NCBI RefSeq assembly: GCF_964204645.1
Contig: NC_134025.1
Span: forward strand, 16,214,001 to 16,278,000
Direction of reading: 5' to 3'
DNA length: 64,000 nt
Source: Tubulanus polymorphus
Lineage: Eukaryota; Nemertea; Palaeonemertea; Tubulaniformes; Tubulanidae
Below the pieces are notes generated by a model. It was not told where the DNA came from, made no database searches, and saw only the letters and a list, made by a program, of their open reading frames with translations. This document shows positions 1 through 10,602 of this stretch, one piece after another. How positions within the stretch are numbered: position 1 is the first letter of the stretch; each line of letters starts with the position of its first letter. The position numbers were made by a program, and so were the translations under genes.

Positions 1-1584
1 GGTCAGGTCACAGAGGAACCAACTAGAAAGAACATCCAGCGGTACAGCCAGTCACCAACAATGGCGGCGATTGTAGTCCCACGGTGGAAAACTTCATGAC
101 ACAACAACTGGTGGAGAATTTAGTGGCATAAAAAGTTGTACAGATTCTTGAGTACAATTACAGCAAGAGCACTTGTAAATTAGCGATTATCAATAGACAC
201 TGTACCGCAAATGTTTAAAAAAAAACTTGAATCAAAAACTTACTGGATAGTTCTCTGTAGTGAGGAGAGCAAAGAGTCTTAAGATTCCGTAACCGACGTG
301 ATCAAAATTCCTGAAAAAAATTCTGTGTATTTGAATAAATGTTGCATTTCATAACGAATAAAGGACGTAACAAAAGAATTATTTTCTTTGATCCAAAACC
401 GCATATCTTTTCATCTACAAATTCAAGATGGCTACCCTAGCAGTTATATCTGATGGCTGATAATCTCTATTTTCGATAGGGCTGATAGCGAATGTCCCCT
501 TTGGCATAGAATTATCATAGTGGGATAGGAAGATAATTATCTAAAGACACAAACGAGATCACCCCTTGTATTTGAAATATGGTTATTTTTTATAAATGGC
601 CATCGGGCCTTTAATGAAAATCAGATGACATCATGCTCATTCCATTTTGATCAATAATTTGGCCGTTTCCAATGTGGCTACCGCCGCCATTATCAGAAAT
701 CACATAATGAATCATTACTTGGAATCCATATTGAATTTTCAAAAAACACAGAATTTCTTCATTCTTACTATAAAAAGTAACCGTGTTTTTCCACGGGATA
801 CCCCTTGTTGGACAAGGCAGCGGACGCATGTTACCATTATCGGTACCTGGTAGGCCTATGAGATAATCTTTGCTTAACAAATTAACGATACTTCCAAATT
901 AGAAAATGAAGAACCTACATAGGCAATCGATACACATTATGCATATTCTTGCTTTGGATTTTAAATGCAACTCGTGCATCTAAATTGTGATTTATGTGTT
1001 GAGAAGAGTTAACTAGAGGACCAAAGGTCCTGTGCTCTCGAGGTAGGTTTTTATAATATCGATGAAAACATGTTACATCGCTCATTCTGCTACTCTTTAA
1101 ATTATGCAGATCTGTTTGCTTTACCGACTGCCCTGGGCACTATGGTGAGACTTGACGCCTCGGACAGTGGCAGGCAGGAACAAATACGTCAGATCAATTT
1201 GTTTTGCTTTAAGCGTTAGAGTGAAATATGGCCGGTTATATGACGATGACGATGCCCACACGAAGACGGGATCGCTACGGACAAGCCATGTCCTGATGAT
1301 GAATGGCGATTCTTATATCCTAAACAATACTAGTTCACCTGTTCGGTGTTTTCTATATGCAAATAAGTATTGCGTAAAATTCATCCGAATATTCATACAC
1401 GTTTTATTCACCAAAATAAGCACAAAAAATTATTCCAAAACATTTCCAAATTAATATTTCTATTTCATACAATATAGATTTAGAATACAACTTTGGCAAG
1501 GAACATGTGTTACTAAACAGTCTATCGACGGGATGGGACTCTGTAACAAATGCGTATAATGAGGAATCTCCAGACGACGACTGT
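1..1584. other. Left flank, no gene recognised
   Basis: I see no convincing coding sequence here; the short open frames have no recognisable motif. About 70 bases at 755-830, read on the minus strand, resemble 19655-19730 on the plus strand (shared core GAAGAAATTCTGTGTTTTT), so part of the stretch is a diverged dispersed repeat. The rest is moderately AT-rich non-coding DNA. Confidence 0.6.
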
Positions 1585-1872
1585 TGCTACGCTAAACGTC
1601 TGCAGTAAATGAATAAAAGCACCCCACATTGCCATACAACTTGGCAATAATTTCAGTCTAACTGTAAAAATTTAAAGCTTTCAAGACCATTGTCTGCCAA
1701 CTTTTCAAATTCAAAGACTCCCACTGACTTTCCCAGCACAAAACAAGGAATTTAAGACCGCTACGGTACCCACCCTTGGTGCAAGGCGCCCGCTCACGCC
1801 AAGTGATGTAGTCATTTGCATATTAATTCACCTTGTAAAATAAATTCATCCGAATGAATTATTGTTAAAATA
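1585..1872 (+). repeat. Dispersed repeat, left half, split by the Polinton
   Basis: This segment aligns with 38488-38691 (shared blocks include GCCATACAAC, TAATTTCAGTCT and GCATATTAATTCAC). Its continuation is found on the other side of the Polinton at 17923-18166. The two halves together correspond to one uninterrupted repeat at 38488-38940. This left half carries about 90 extra bases near 1715-1805 that the other copy lacks. Confidence 0.8.
1867..1872. repeat. Polinton target-site duplication, left
   Basis: AAAATA lies immediately outside the left terminal inverted repeat and is repeated exactly at 17923-17928. Six-base duplications are typical of Polintons. The paralogous empty site at 38686-38691 has a single AAAATA. 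Confidence 0.93.
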
Positions 1873-1917
1873 AGTAATATGAAAAGTGGGGTTTCATACC
1901 AGAGGTCGGAGGTCGAG
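1873..1917 (+). repeat. Polinton left terminal inverted repeat
   Basis: These 45 bases match the reverse complement of 17878-17922 with a single mismatch at position 8. The repeat starts AG and includes the core GTGGGGTTTCATACCAGAGG. Forty-five bases is short for a Polinton, so the inner part of the repeat has probably diverged. Confidence 0.93.
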
Positions 1918-1942
1918 ACACCACTCATCACCACAAGTAATA

Positions 1943-1960
1943 TTTTTTTCCTTATAAATG
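1943..1960 (+). promoter_or_regulatory. Start-proximal promoter-like motif, PolB gene
   Basis: Seven T, two bases, then TTATAAATG, with the ATG at 1958. This is the first of nine near-identical blocks at plus-strand gene starts in the element. Confidence 0.6.
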
Positions 1961-4900
1961 GGGGAGAATAAAGCAGAACAAATTGATGTTAATGAAAATC
2001 AATATTATTGTACATATTGTAAAAAATACATAGATAAATCTCAAAAATCACGCCATGAAAAATTTAAAAATCATATGAAAAATGTTATAGATTTTGAAAC
2101 TCCAGAAAATTCCAATGAAAGAAAAGAACGATTAGAAAATATGAATGTGGATGAAAGAAAATGTAATGTTTGTAATGAATTTATAATAAAAAGGAATTAT
2201 AAAAGACATCTCGAATCACATAAACACAAACAAAATTTAAGTAATAATGTTTTAGGAATAGATTATTTTGATGATAAACCAACTTCAGAAACTAAATCCA
2301 TTTCAAATAAACCTTATATGGAAAATGTTAGAAATTATATCGATTCACTAGAAATAAAAGATACAATTGAAATTTTAAAAATATTAAGTAGTAAAATTGG
2401 TCCTGCATCTATTATATTTAGATTTTTTAAAGGTACAACAATAGAAGATTATAGTAAATTTATTGAAATCATGGAAAAAATTACTAGATTTGGTACCAGA
2501 TGTTGAATTTCCAAAAATTAGTATCTCTGGGAAAGTAAGTTTTATCAAATCAGAAAATAAAATGGATTATGATATTCAAACACTCTCTGAAAAAATAATT
2601 TCAAAAACGCAAATAAAAGAGAAGTTAGAAAAAATATTTAGTGAATTTAAACGACATATTGAAGAAAGATATTTTGAGGGTTCTGGTTTAACATTGAATG
2701 AAATTATATTTTTAGATTTAAATGTTTATAATACAAAAATGATTAAAACATCAAAAAGTAAAACAATGCCTAAAAATGATTCAAACTTAACAACAGAAGA
2801 GGATATTAAAGGATAGAGTTATATCAAATTACCATTTACAACAAAAGCAGTAATAAATGGTCAAAATGAAGATAATAAATGTTTTCTATGGTCAATTATT
2901 AGTTGCTTACACCCAACAGAAGATATTACACATAGTTTTAGAATAACAGAGTACCAAAAATATGAAACATTATATAAAATTGATCAATATCCAGTAACTA
3001 TAAAAATGATTCCTAAAATAGAAAAAGTTAATAATTTAAAAATAAATGTATTCGAATTAATACAATTACCAAAGACAAAAGGTGAAAATATCAAAGATTA
3101 TACATTAGAAGCTTTATATTTAACAGAATATTATGATGATGAAAATCCTATAGATTTGTTATATTACAAAAAAGATGAAAATGAACATTATATGTGGAAA
3201 ATTGATTTATTCTTAAGAACAGAAAGTGATCATCATCATAAAATTTATCTATGTAGAAAATGTTTATCTAAATTTATGACTGAGAATACATTACTAAAAC
3301 ATAAAGAATTATGTGATAATAAAGATTTTTGCAAATTAATAACGCCAACAGAAAAAGATTATAAATTGAAATTTACTAATTATAAATTTAAAAATAGAGT
3401 GCCGTTTGTAATTTATGGGGATTTTGAATCGTTGAATAAAGAATTAACTGATCAAGATAGAAAAGAAATATATAATAAAAAGCAAATTTTAAAAGCAAAG
3501 GATATAGGAAATGAATTAAATGAAGATATAATTCAAGATCAACCAATTATAAACACAATTAAAAAAGTTCATCAAAGAGCTGCTGCTTATGGAATTTATA
3601 TAAAATCAAATTATCCTGAATTATATGTAAATCAACATATTTCTTTTAGAGGTGAAGATGTAGATAATAATTTTTGTAACAAAATAATTAAATTAGAAAG
3701 TGATTTTGCAAAATGATTAAACGAAAATTAAAAAAAATAGTTATAACAAAAGAAGATGAAATTGATTTTAAATGTGCAACTCATTGTTATTACTGTGAAA
3801 AACGTTTTCATTCATTTGATAAAAAAGCTAGAGATCATGATCATTTAAATTCAAAATATCGTGGAGCTGCTCATGAAGATTGTAATTTACAAGCGAAGAA
3901 AGTTAATTTCGTACCAATATTATTTCATAATTTATCGGGCTATGATACCCATCTATTTATAAAACAATTATCAGGAAAATTGGGCACAATTAATCAAGAA
4001 ATAGAAGAATATAATGCTATAAATGGTGCAAATTTAAGAAAATATGATTTTAAACTATTGGCTAAATCATCTGAAAATTATATTTCATTTCAATTTGGTT
4101 GCATGAGATTTTTAGATTCTTATAGATTTCTAGCAAGTTCATTAGATAATTTAGCAAAAAGTTTAGTTGATAATGATTTTATAATAACTCGATATTATTA
4201 CCCAAATGAACAAGATTTTAAATTATTGAGATTTAAAGGTGCAATTCCTTAATCATTTTATAAAACACATGATGATTTTAATGTAACAGAATTATCAAAA
4301 GATCAATTTTATGATCAATTAAAAGAGGAGTATGTGAAAGATGAAGTATTTATTAGAACATTAAATATTTGGAATCACTTTAAGATAAAAAATCATGGTG
4401 AATTAGTAGATTTATACTTAAAATCAGATGTTATGATAACGGCTGATATATTTGAAAAATTTAGAGAAGTTAATTTGAATCATTTTAATGTTGATCCTTG
4501 TTATTGCTTGCTACTCTAGTCCCGGTTTAACCTGGCAATTTGGTTTAAAATATACAAATGTAGAATTGGATTTATTAAAAGAACCAGACATGGTTTTATT
4601 ATTTGAAAAATCAATTAGAGGTGGAATTAGTGGTGTTATGGGAGATAGACATTTTAAAGCAAATGATGAATATAAATTATTATACATTGACGCCAATAAT
4701 TTATATGGTTGGGCAATGATGCAACCTCAACCATATAAAAATTTTATATCAACAGTAGTTGAAAATGATGATAAAACTGATTGGGAAAGCGCAATTATTA
4801 GTTTAAAAGATGAAGCACCAATTGGTTATTTCTTTGTAGTTGATTTGGAATATCCTGATAACATAAAGTTTAAAACAACAAAACTTACCATATTGCCCAG

Positions 4901-7013
4901 AACATTTAACCGTAGATGATAGTTATTTAAGTGAATACCAGAAGAAAATAAATCCGAAAGATCATGTTTTTACAGAAAAATTAATACTTACTAAAATAAT
5001 AAATACAATTATATTGTTCATCATAGAATGTTAAAATTTTATCTAAAACAAGGAATGAAATTAAAGAAAGTACATAGATATATTGAATTTAATCAATCGA
5101 AGTGGTTAGAAAAATATATAGATTTCAATACTCAACAGAGAACAATATCAAAAACAGATTTTGAAAAAGATTTCTTCAAATTAATGAATAATAGTTTTTA
5201 TGGTAAAACATGTGAAAATATTAGAAATAGAAATGATATTGAATTAGTAAATAATTCTGAACGATTGAGACATTTACAATCAAGTCCTAGACATTTAGGA
5301 AATAAAAGATTTGAAGATTATTTAACAGCAGTTAAATTAAAAAGAACGTCAATGAAATTTAATAAACCTATATTCATTGGTTCAACTGATTTAGAAGTAT
5401 CAAAATTATTAATGTATAATTTTAGTTATAATGTTTTACAACCACTTTTTGGGGAAAAGCATATTGAAATATTATATTTTGATTCTGTAACAGCTGACAC
5501 CCCAATATTATTAAAATGTAATAATAATATATTAATTAGAAGAATTTCAGAAATAATTCCAAAACAAAATGAATGTTATATTTCGTATGGTGAAAAAGAA
5601 TTAATACAAATAAATGAATTAATAGATGTTTGGACAAGAAATGGATGGAAAAAATTAAAGAATATTATTAGGCATAAAACAAATAAGAAAATCTATAGAG
5701 TTAGAACTAAATTAGGGTTTGTAGATGTTACAGAAGATCATAGTTTAATTAAACGAAATGGTGATGAAATAAAACCAACTGATATAAAAATTGGAGATGA
5801 ATTATTACATAAAAGATTTTTCCAAAGAATGAATCATATGTCATTTGATGAAATAATTAATAATATTTATAATATAGAACCCGAAACATTAGAAGAAAAA
5901 GAATATTTTATCAAAGGATTTTTTATGGGAGATGGTTCAGCAGGTGTGTATAATTATGTTAGTGGAACTCAATATTGTTGGTATTTATGTAATCAAGATT
6001 TGAAAGTATTAGAAAGAATTAAGAAATTCTGTGAAGAAGTTTATTCACATAAAACATTTAAAATCATAGATGTTATGAAATCATCGCAATGTTATAGAAT
6101 ACACATGAATAATACTAAAGACTAAAGATTTTGCTATGAAATATAACGATGAATTCTATATTCATGCAATAGTTAAAAGTAATACTTCAACTAAAGAAAA
6201 GATAGTTCCAGATTATGTATTAAATGCAAAATATAATTTAAGAAAATGGTTCTTCATTGGATTCTATGCTGCAGATGGCACTAAAAAATTTACAAAACAG
6301 AAAACTATATCTTTAAACCAAAAAGGAAAAGTTGCTATATCAGGATTGAATCTATTATGCAGTTCATTAGGTTTTGATATGAATATTGGATTGATTAAAT
6401 CTAAACCAAATTGCTTTAATTTAAGCCATGTAGAAAAAGAATTAACTGAAGATTAAAGGTTAAGATTTATTCGAAATATATAACCCAACAGACTATGTTT
6501 ATGATTTATCAACAGATGATGGAACATTCAATTCTGGATTCCCATTAATCCTCAAAAATACTGACGCGTACATACTAAAAATCAAGACAAATGACATAAC
6601 AAAAGACTTAAAAACATTAAAACTTCATTTTGATTTTAGCATTTATCCCAAAGATCATGAACTATTTAGCAATGATAATACAAAGATTCCTGGTAAGTTT
6701 AAAGATGAATTAGGGGGCGATGAAATGATTGAATTTGTTGGGATAAGAAGTAAAATGTATAGTTATAGAACAAAAGATCATGAAGCTAAAAAATTATAAG
6801 GAATAACAAAACATGTGGTTGATAAACAGATAGAATTTCAAGATTATATTAAGTGTTTATAACTCAATTGTAATGAAACACAAAATGAATTGTTTAAGAT
6901 CAGAAGATCATGAGAGGTACATTAATGAAGTTGAAAAAACTAGTTTGAATCCATTTGATGATAAAAGGTGTATTTCAGATGATGGTATAAAAACATTACC
7001 TTATGGTTATTAA
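1958..7013 (+). pseudogene. Protein-primed family-B DNA polymerase, intein-split and broken
   Basis: This is the Polinton replicative polymerase. Visible in order: two C2H2-like fingers (residues about 17-40 and 68-92), a Polinton-type N-terminal region (AVINGQNEDNKCFLW near 2850), a further finger (YLCRKC near 3247), exonuclease motif I (VIYGDFES near 3408), an HNH/endonuclease VII-like Cys/His cluster (CYYCEKRF...DHDH...CN, 3788-3885), exonuclease motif II (FHNLSGYDTHLF near 3925), polymerase motif A (YIDANNLYGW near 4680), motif B (KLMNNSFYGKT near 5180) and motif C, which is split as YFD / TDA by an intein. The conserved C-terminal tail ends at TAA 7011-7013. Lesions: stops at 2814-2816, 4250-4252 and 6797-6799; frame changes near 2490, 3713, 4505, 4890, 4997, 6458 and 6860; a 7-bp direct duplication at 6114-6127. 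The start at 1958 is chosen because it follows the promoter-like motif. The N-terminal finger part could be a separate gene, but its frame passes into the polymerase region without room for another start motif. Confidence 0.93.
5484..6559 (+). other. Intein with LAGLIDADG endonuclease in PolB motif C
   Basis: The insert interrupts the catalytic YFD/TD motif of the polymerase. It begins with a serine block A (SVTADTPIL), has splicing block B (VDVTEDHSLI, near 5725), two LAGLIDADG-type motifs (YFIKGFFMGDGSAG near 5905 and FFIGFYAADGTK near 6252), block F (VYDLST...GTFNSG, near 6497) and a C-terminal block G ending LKN before the +1 threonine of the polymerase. The penultimate residue is Lys rather than the usual His. 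Length is about 358 codons, normal for an intein with a homing endonuclease. It is damaged by the ACTAAAG duplication at 6114-6127 and a frame change near 6458. Motif C of PolB is a known intein site in archaea and large DNA viruses. Confidence 0.88.
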
Positions 7014-7474
7014 AATGGATCAATATCATCAAACTCGAAATCACTATTGGTTTCTTCTTTTTCATTTAATTGTTCTTGTATAATTTGTTTAGGTTCTTCC
7101 ATTTCATTTTTCTCATTTAAATAAAGTTCTATCTTGTACCACATTTCATCTCGCTCTCTTTGTTTCTTTTTGTTCGTTAATTCATCAAATGGAATTATAA
7201 TATCGATGTTTAAAAAATTTACAATCTTATTTAAAAAGAATTCATAATTAATTGAATCTGTTTTTCTATTGTCCACATGATATCTTAATATTTGTTTGAA
7301 TGTGTCTTTTATATTTTCCATATCTTCTTCTGTTAATTAAGGTTTTTTATAGTAATCGTTAAATAATAGATATAAATACATTTTCTTTTCTTCTGTGTTA
7401 AATGTTGATGGAATAATTGTTTTTATAATATCTTTTTTAGTTATTTCACCATCTTTATTTTCTATCATTTTCAT
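7010..7474 (-). pseudogene. Small acidic Polinton protein, one in-frame stop
   Basis: I do not recognise this family. Reading from ATG at 7474 gives about 154 codons with one in-frame TAA at 7338-7340. The remainder from 7321 is open and ends with an acidic tail rich in E and D. No membrane segment or zinc ligands are seen. Its start overlaps the stop of the upstream zinc-finger gene as ATGA (7471-7474), which suggests the two minus-strand genes are co-transcribed. Its stop overlaps that of the polymerase, which converges from the other strand. Confidence 0.6.
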
Positions 7475-8331
7475 TTATCAAGCCATTGCTATTCTGGTGT
7501 ATGATCTTCCATAGAAAATATCTTAAATATTTCATCTAGATATTTTAATTTTGGTTCTATAAGAATATCTCTAGTTTTTTCATTACCCCATAAATTTTTT
7601 TGCCATCCACATTCATTACAAAATATCACAGGACCTTCTTGTCTTATGTACTCATAAAAACATCGTGGGCATTTTTATCTATCATAGCTTGGTAATAGAT
7701 CTTCATTAAGCTCTTGGTATTTACTTAAGTTTTCTTTATGTTTTATTGTTCTATTATGTAGATTTGAATTACTTGTTGTAATAATCAATTTACAATATTT
7801 ACAATGATATGTTTTTCTTGCTAATTCATTATATTGTTTTTCTAACTTTTTAAGTGTTTCTTTATTATCTGGTAACGTTTTCTCATATTTTATTTTTTCT
7901 AAGAAACTATTTTTTCTTTCATTGAATTCAGTTTCAAATTCATTAGAAATTTTATCTATATGTACTTTACGAAATTGATGATTCTCCCAATCTTCTATAT
8001 TTTCAGGGCTATATTTTATTCGACAATGCTCACAGAAATGATCTTTTATATTATCCTTATCAAAGAATAAGAAAGGTCTTTTCCAAATAATTTCAGGTTC
8101 AACTTCAACAGAATTACTTTTACTTTCGTTACTATCAACATTAACCGTTGTGTCGTTAATTTTACACTTCTCTGAATGTTTTTTAACATAATTTCTTGAG
8201 AATAATTTATTACAATTTGGACAGTTTATTTTAGGGGGTTTATAATTTTCATCATGTTTTTTCATATGTCGAGCCATATTACTTTTTCTGAGAAGTTCAC
8301 CACAAATTTCACATCCTATCTTCTCATCCAT
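7471..8331 (-). pseudogene. Multi-zinc-finger protein of the Polinton
   Basis: The open part (8331 to 7675, 218 codons) has two adjacent C2H2-like fingers near the N-terminus (CEICGELLRKSNMARHMKKH and CPNCNKLFSRNYVKKHSEKC), then a CEHC...H...H unit and a CKYC...H...H unit. Beyond an in-frame TAA at 7675-7677 the same frame continues with a CPRC...CNEC ribbon-like pair, an in-frame TAG at 7489-7491 and a final TGA at 7471-7473. That continuation argues for one longer gene with two stops. A nucleic-acid-binding or regulatory role is an inference from the fingers. The start at 8331 is preceded on the minus strand by TTTTTCCTTAATAAATG, a version of the element's start motif. The divergent plus-strand gene starts 69 bases away. 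Confidence 0.75.
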
Positions 8332-8380
8332 TTATTAAGGAAAAATTTTATTAAAATTAATTTGTAGTGATGATCGGTAA

Positions 8381-8403
8381 TTTTTTTATGTTATAAATAA
8401 ATG
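8381..8403 (+). promoter_or_regulatory. Start-proximal promoter-like motif
   Basis: Seven T, three bases, then TTATAAATAAATG with the ATG at 8401. It lies in the short divergent region between the zinc-finger gene and the plus-strand genes. Confidence 0.6.
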
Positions 8404-8796
8404 GTAGAATTAAACGAATACAGAATATTTGTTGATTCTAGAAGACTTACAAATTATAAATCACATAGTTTACTAGTACAATTGGATAGAGAATTTAAGA
8501 ATTGTGTAGATTTAAAATTAGTAAATATAAGTTTATGTAACTCATTTTACAATATATCGAATAAAAGTCTAGAACATTTAATTTTTTCAATGTGTAATTC
8601 TAGTATATGAAATATTTTACCATTGAAGAATGTTAAACAATTTTGAACGCAAATAAATTATGATTTAGCTGAATGTGATTTTAAACCTTGTATTCCACAT
8701 TTCAATAATTTCAAATAAGAAGTAAGAAATCATAATGGTTATTTAATTGATTTGAATAACTTTCCTGTAATTTATGAATTAGTTTATAAGATGTAG
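8401..8796 (+). pseudogene. Possible minor capsid-type protein, three in-frame stops
   Basis: One frame runs from ATG 8401 to TAG 8794-8796, interrupted by TGA 8608-8610, TGA 8644-8646 and TAA 8716-8718. The first 69 residues contain a stretch (LKLVNISLCNSFYNISN) that resembles the strand-rich start of minor capsid or penton-like proteins of large DNA viruses and Polintons. That comparison is from general memory of the families and is weak. The other genes in the run do not look like a minor capsid protein, so this is the best candidate in the element. It could equally be an unrelated short gene. Confidence 0.4.
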
Positions 8797-8801
8797 AGTA
8801 A

Positions 8802-8820
8802 TTTTTTTGATATATAAATG
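8802..8820 (+). promoter_or_regulatory. Start-proximal promoter-like motif
   Basis: Seven T, two bases, TATATAAATG; ATG at 8818. It follows the previous stop by 5 bases. Confidence 0.65.
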
Positions 8821-9150
8821 AATATAACTGTTGGACCGAGCATATGTTTTGGATTTGATTTTAAACGTGAGAAAGAAATGAAATTTAACATTACTGATGT
8901 AATTACACATATCAAAAATATTGCATTTTCTAATGAAGCAACACTTGAGTATGAAAAAACAATATACAAAGAAACTTTAAATGTAGAAAAGATTACTAAT
9001 TTAATTAGAGAATCTTTAAGATTTTATGAATTAGATGAAGATTTTATCATCGATGATATTAAAAAAATAATAATTGAAATATATACAAATGAAACTAGTA
9101 ATGAAATAAATGTTGAAATAATCATCACTAAGATAACTAAATATTTTTAA
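8818..9150 (+). CDS. Unrecognised Polinton protein, 110 residues, intact
   Basis: This is one of the few undamaged frames in the element. I do not recognise it. It has no clear membrane segment or Cys/His cluster. Its second half is rich in Ile, Glu and Lys and is likely helical (runs such as DDIKKIIIEIYTNE). It sits between the possible minor capsid gene and a small membrane protein, each with the same start motif, so it belongs to the element's gene run. The start is fixed by the TATATAAATG block. Confidence 0.6.
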   Translation: MNITVGPSICFGFDFKREKEMKFNITDVITHIKNIAFSNEATLEYEKTIYKETLNVEKITNLIRESLRFYELDEDFIIDDIKKIIIEIYTNETSNEINVEIIITKITKYF

Positions 9151-9158
9151 GATAGTAA

Positions 9159-9177
9159 TTTTTTTGATTAATAAATG
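9159..9177 (+). promoter_or_regulatory. Start-proximal promoter-like motif
   Basis: Seven T, three bases, TAATAAATG; ATG at 9175. This copy points to a small gene that is easily missed because a frame change shortens it. Confidence 0.65.
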
Positions 9178-9392
9178 AGTGATAATAAGTGGATAATAAC
9201 TGGATTATATAATGGTGCCTTACTATCAGTTGGAACTGTTGGTTATTCAATGGTATCAAAAAAAAGTATTCAAAATGTGTTAATGTTGATAGATTTGATA
9301 TAAATGATATTTTAAAATTAACATTAGCAGTTACTTTATCTAATTTAGCTATTGATCATTTGGAAAAACAAAAATATATGCCTCCTATATAA
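9175..9392 (+). pseudogene. Small hydrophobic Polinton protein, frameshifted
   Basis: About 72 codons from ATG 9175 to TAA 9390-9392, with one frame change near the A-run at 9260-9285. The N-terminal part has a hydrophobic stretch (GLYNGALLSVGTVGYSM) and the part after the frame change has another (LKLTLAVTLSNLAI), so it is probably a small membrane protein with two segments. Small hydrophobic proteins of this size are common between capsid genes in Polintons. Its function is unknown. Confidence 0.55.
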
Positions 9393-9402
9393 ATGCATAA
9401 TA

Positions 9403-9419
9403 TTTTTGTTAAATAAATG
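9403..9419 (+). promoter_or_regulatory. Start-proximal promoter-like motif
   Basis: Five T, two bases, TAAATAAATG; ATG at 9417. Confidence 0.6.
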
Positions 9420-9819
9420 GCTTCTGCAATTATAACTATTATAGGATCGGCAATTGTTAACGCTTTAGCATTTACTGGTGGTGGTTATTTATTTAAGCAT
9501 ATTGATAAAAATGGTTCATTATTAGAACTAAAAAGACATAACATAGCGTTAGAAAAATATAATAAAGCAGCAGAAGAATATAGAGATAAGAGGCAAAATT
9601 ATATGGATTATATTAACATGGAATTATATGATCAGAAGATTTCACATAGAGATTTTCAATCAGTTGATGATGCAATGAGTTTATATAACATTACATCTAT
9701 ACAAACCTAAATTATCAGATTATTATACCCCAAGTAAAGAACAACAGAAATATGAAATAATTTGGATTTTAGATGGAACAGTTATTGTTATATTTGTAGC
9801 ATATAAATTAACTAATTAG
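9417..9819 (+). pseudogene. Conserved small Polinton membrane protein, frameshifted
   Basis: The first 97 residues begin with a glycine-rich hydrophobic segment (AIITIIGSAIVNALAFTGGG) followed by a charged, probably coiled-coil region with KAAEEYRDKRQNYMDYIN. Near 9690-9705 the frame changes and the protein continues to TAG 9817-9819, ending with a second hydrophobic segment (ILDGTVIVIFVAYKL). The arrangement of a membrane segment, a helical charged region and a C-terminal membrane segment matches a family that I associate with Polintons of cnidarians and other invertebrates, where it lies close to capsid genes. No function is established. Confidence 0.65.
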
Positions 9820-9822
9820 TAA

Positions 9823-9841
9823 TTTTTTTGCTAAATAAATG
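9823..9841 (+). promoter_or_regulatory. Start-proximal promoter-like motif
   Basis: Seven T, two bases, TAAATAAATG; ATG at 9839. It lies 3 bases after the preceding stop. Confidence 0.65.
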
Positions 9842-9944
9842 GATGATAAAGGTGATAATATTGATATTATTCCTCATGATATAAATAAAACTAAATTAAA
9901 AATATATTTAGAAAAACAAATATTAGAATATGAAAGTGACTTAA

Positions 9945-10232
9945 CCCTTTCAGTGCGTCTACACCGCAGTGCAGTGTACGAATCAGTGATGGATTTTGCT
10001 AGTACACCGCACTGCGGTGTATTGATTTAATTAGTAATTACTAATTATCTCTCTTGAAAGATGGCAGCACCTGTCAAACATAGTGAAATATTAGTAACTA
10101 ACGATATACCGCGCCAGGGTGTAGACACACTATAGTGCTATTCCCGTTATTCAACACACTAGGGTGGAATTTTTCAGAATTTTCAAATTATCTTCAGCAC
10201 TAAAGGGTATTAATTAGCCAGCACTGAAAGGG
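9945..10232 (+). mobile_element. piggyBac-type MITE inside the Polinton
   Basis: The 288-bp insert begins CCCTTTCAGTGC and ends GCACTGAAAGGG, flanked by TTAA at 9941-9944 and 10233-10236. CCC...GGG ends with duplicated TTAA are the mark of piggyBac elements. It has inner inverted motifs (ACACCGCACTGCGGTGT near 10003). Related copies lie at 54187-55263 and, truncated, at 40923. Its GC content is clearly higher than the Polinton around it. It must be younger than the Polinton insertion or have moved with it. Confidence 0.88.
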
Positions 10233-10252
10233 TTAAAGATAAAAAAGAAAAT

Positions 10253-10330
10253 GTATATATATATATAAATAATATATAAAAATATATATTATTAAAATAT
10301 ATATAAATATATGTTATTTTATTATTAGTG
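10253..10330. repeat. AT dinucleotide-rich tract
   Basis: A run of TA/AT repeats with short breaks, inside the disrupted gene that starts at 9839. Confidence 0.7.
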
Positions 10331-10602
10331 GTTCGGTTACAATTAGTTCTGTTATAACATTTCTAGCAATATTCAGTCCATTAACACCTTTAGCTATATC
10401 AATTGGCGTGCTAGGATTATCATCAAGTGTTTTAACTGGTATAAGTTCAAAATTAGATATAAAAAGTAATAAAGAAAAAATTAAAACTAATATAAAAGAA
10501 ATTAATAAATTAAAAAATACACTAGATTATATAATAAGTTTAAATGGTAATATAACAGTTGAAGAACAAGATAAATTATTAAAAGAATTAGTTAATTATT
10601 AA

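Larger units (their letters stand above)
9839..10602 (+). pseudogene. Polinton membrane/coiled-coil protein split by a MITE
   Basis: The gene starts at ATG 9839 with about 35 native codons and is then interrupted at the TTAA of 9941-9944 by a 288-bp MITE. After the MITE the native sequence resumes at 10237, passes through an AT-dinucleotide tract (10253-10330) and continues as an open frame to TAA 10600-10602. The later part carries a hydrophobic segment (VITFLAIFSPLTPLAISIGV) and a lysine-rich coiled-coil tail with NKEKIKTNIKEINKLKN. The apparent start at 10408 is a GTG inside this longer frame, so I do not accept it. Whether the AT tract is native or expanded is unclear. It resembles a small conserved Polinton protein of unknown function. 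Confidence 0.55.

Noticed and set aside
10408-10602. A separate 64-codon gene starting at 10408
   Set aside because: The start is a GTG inside a longer open frame with no start motif; it is the tail of the gene split by the MITE.
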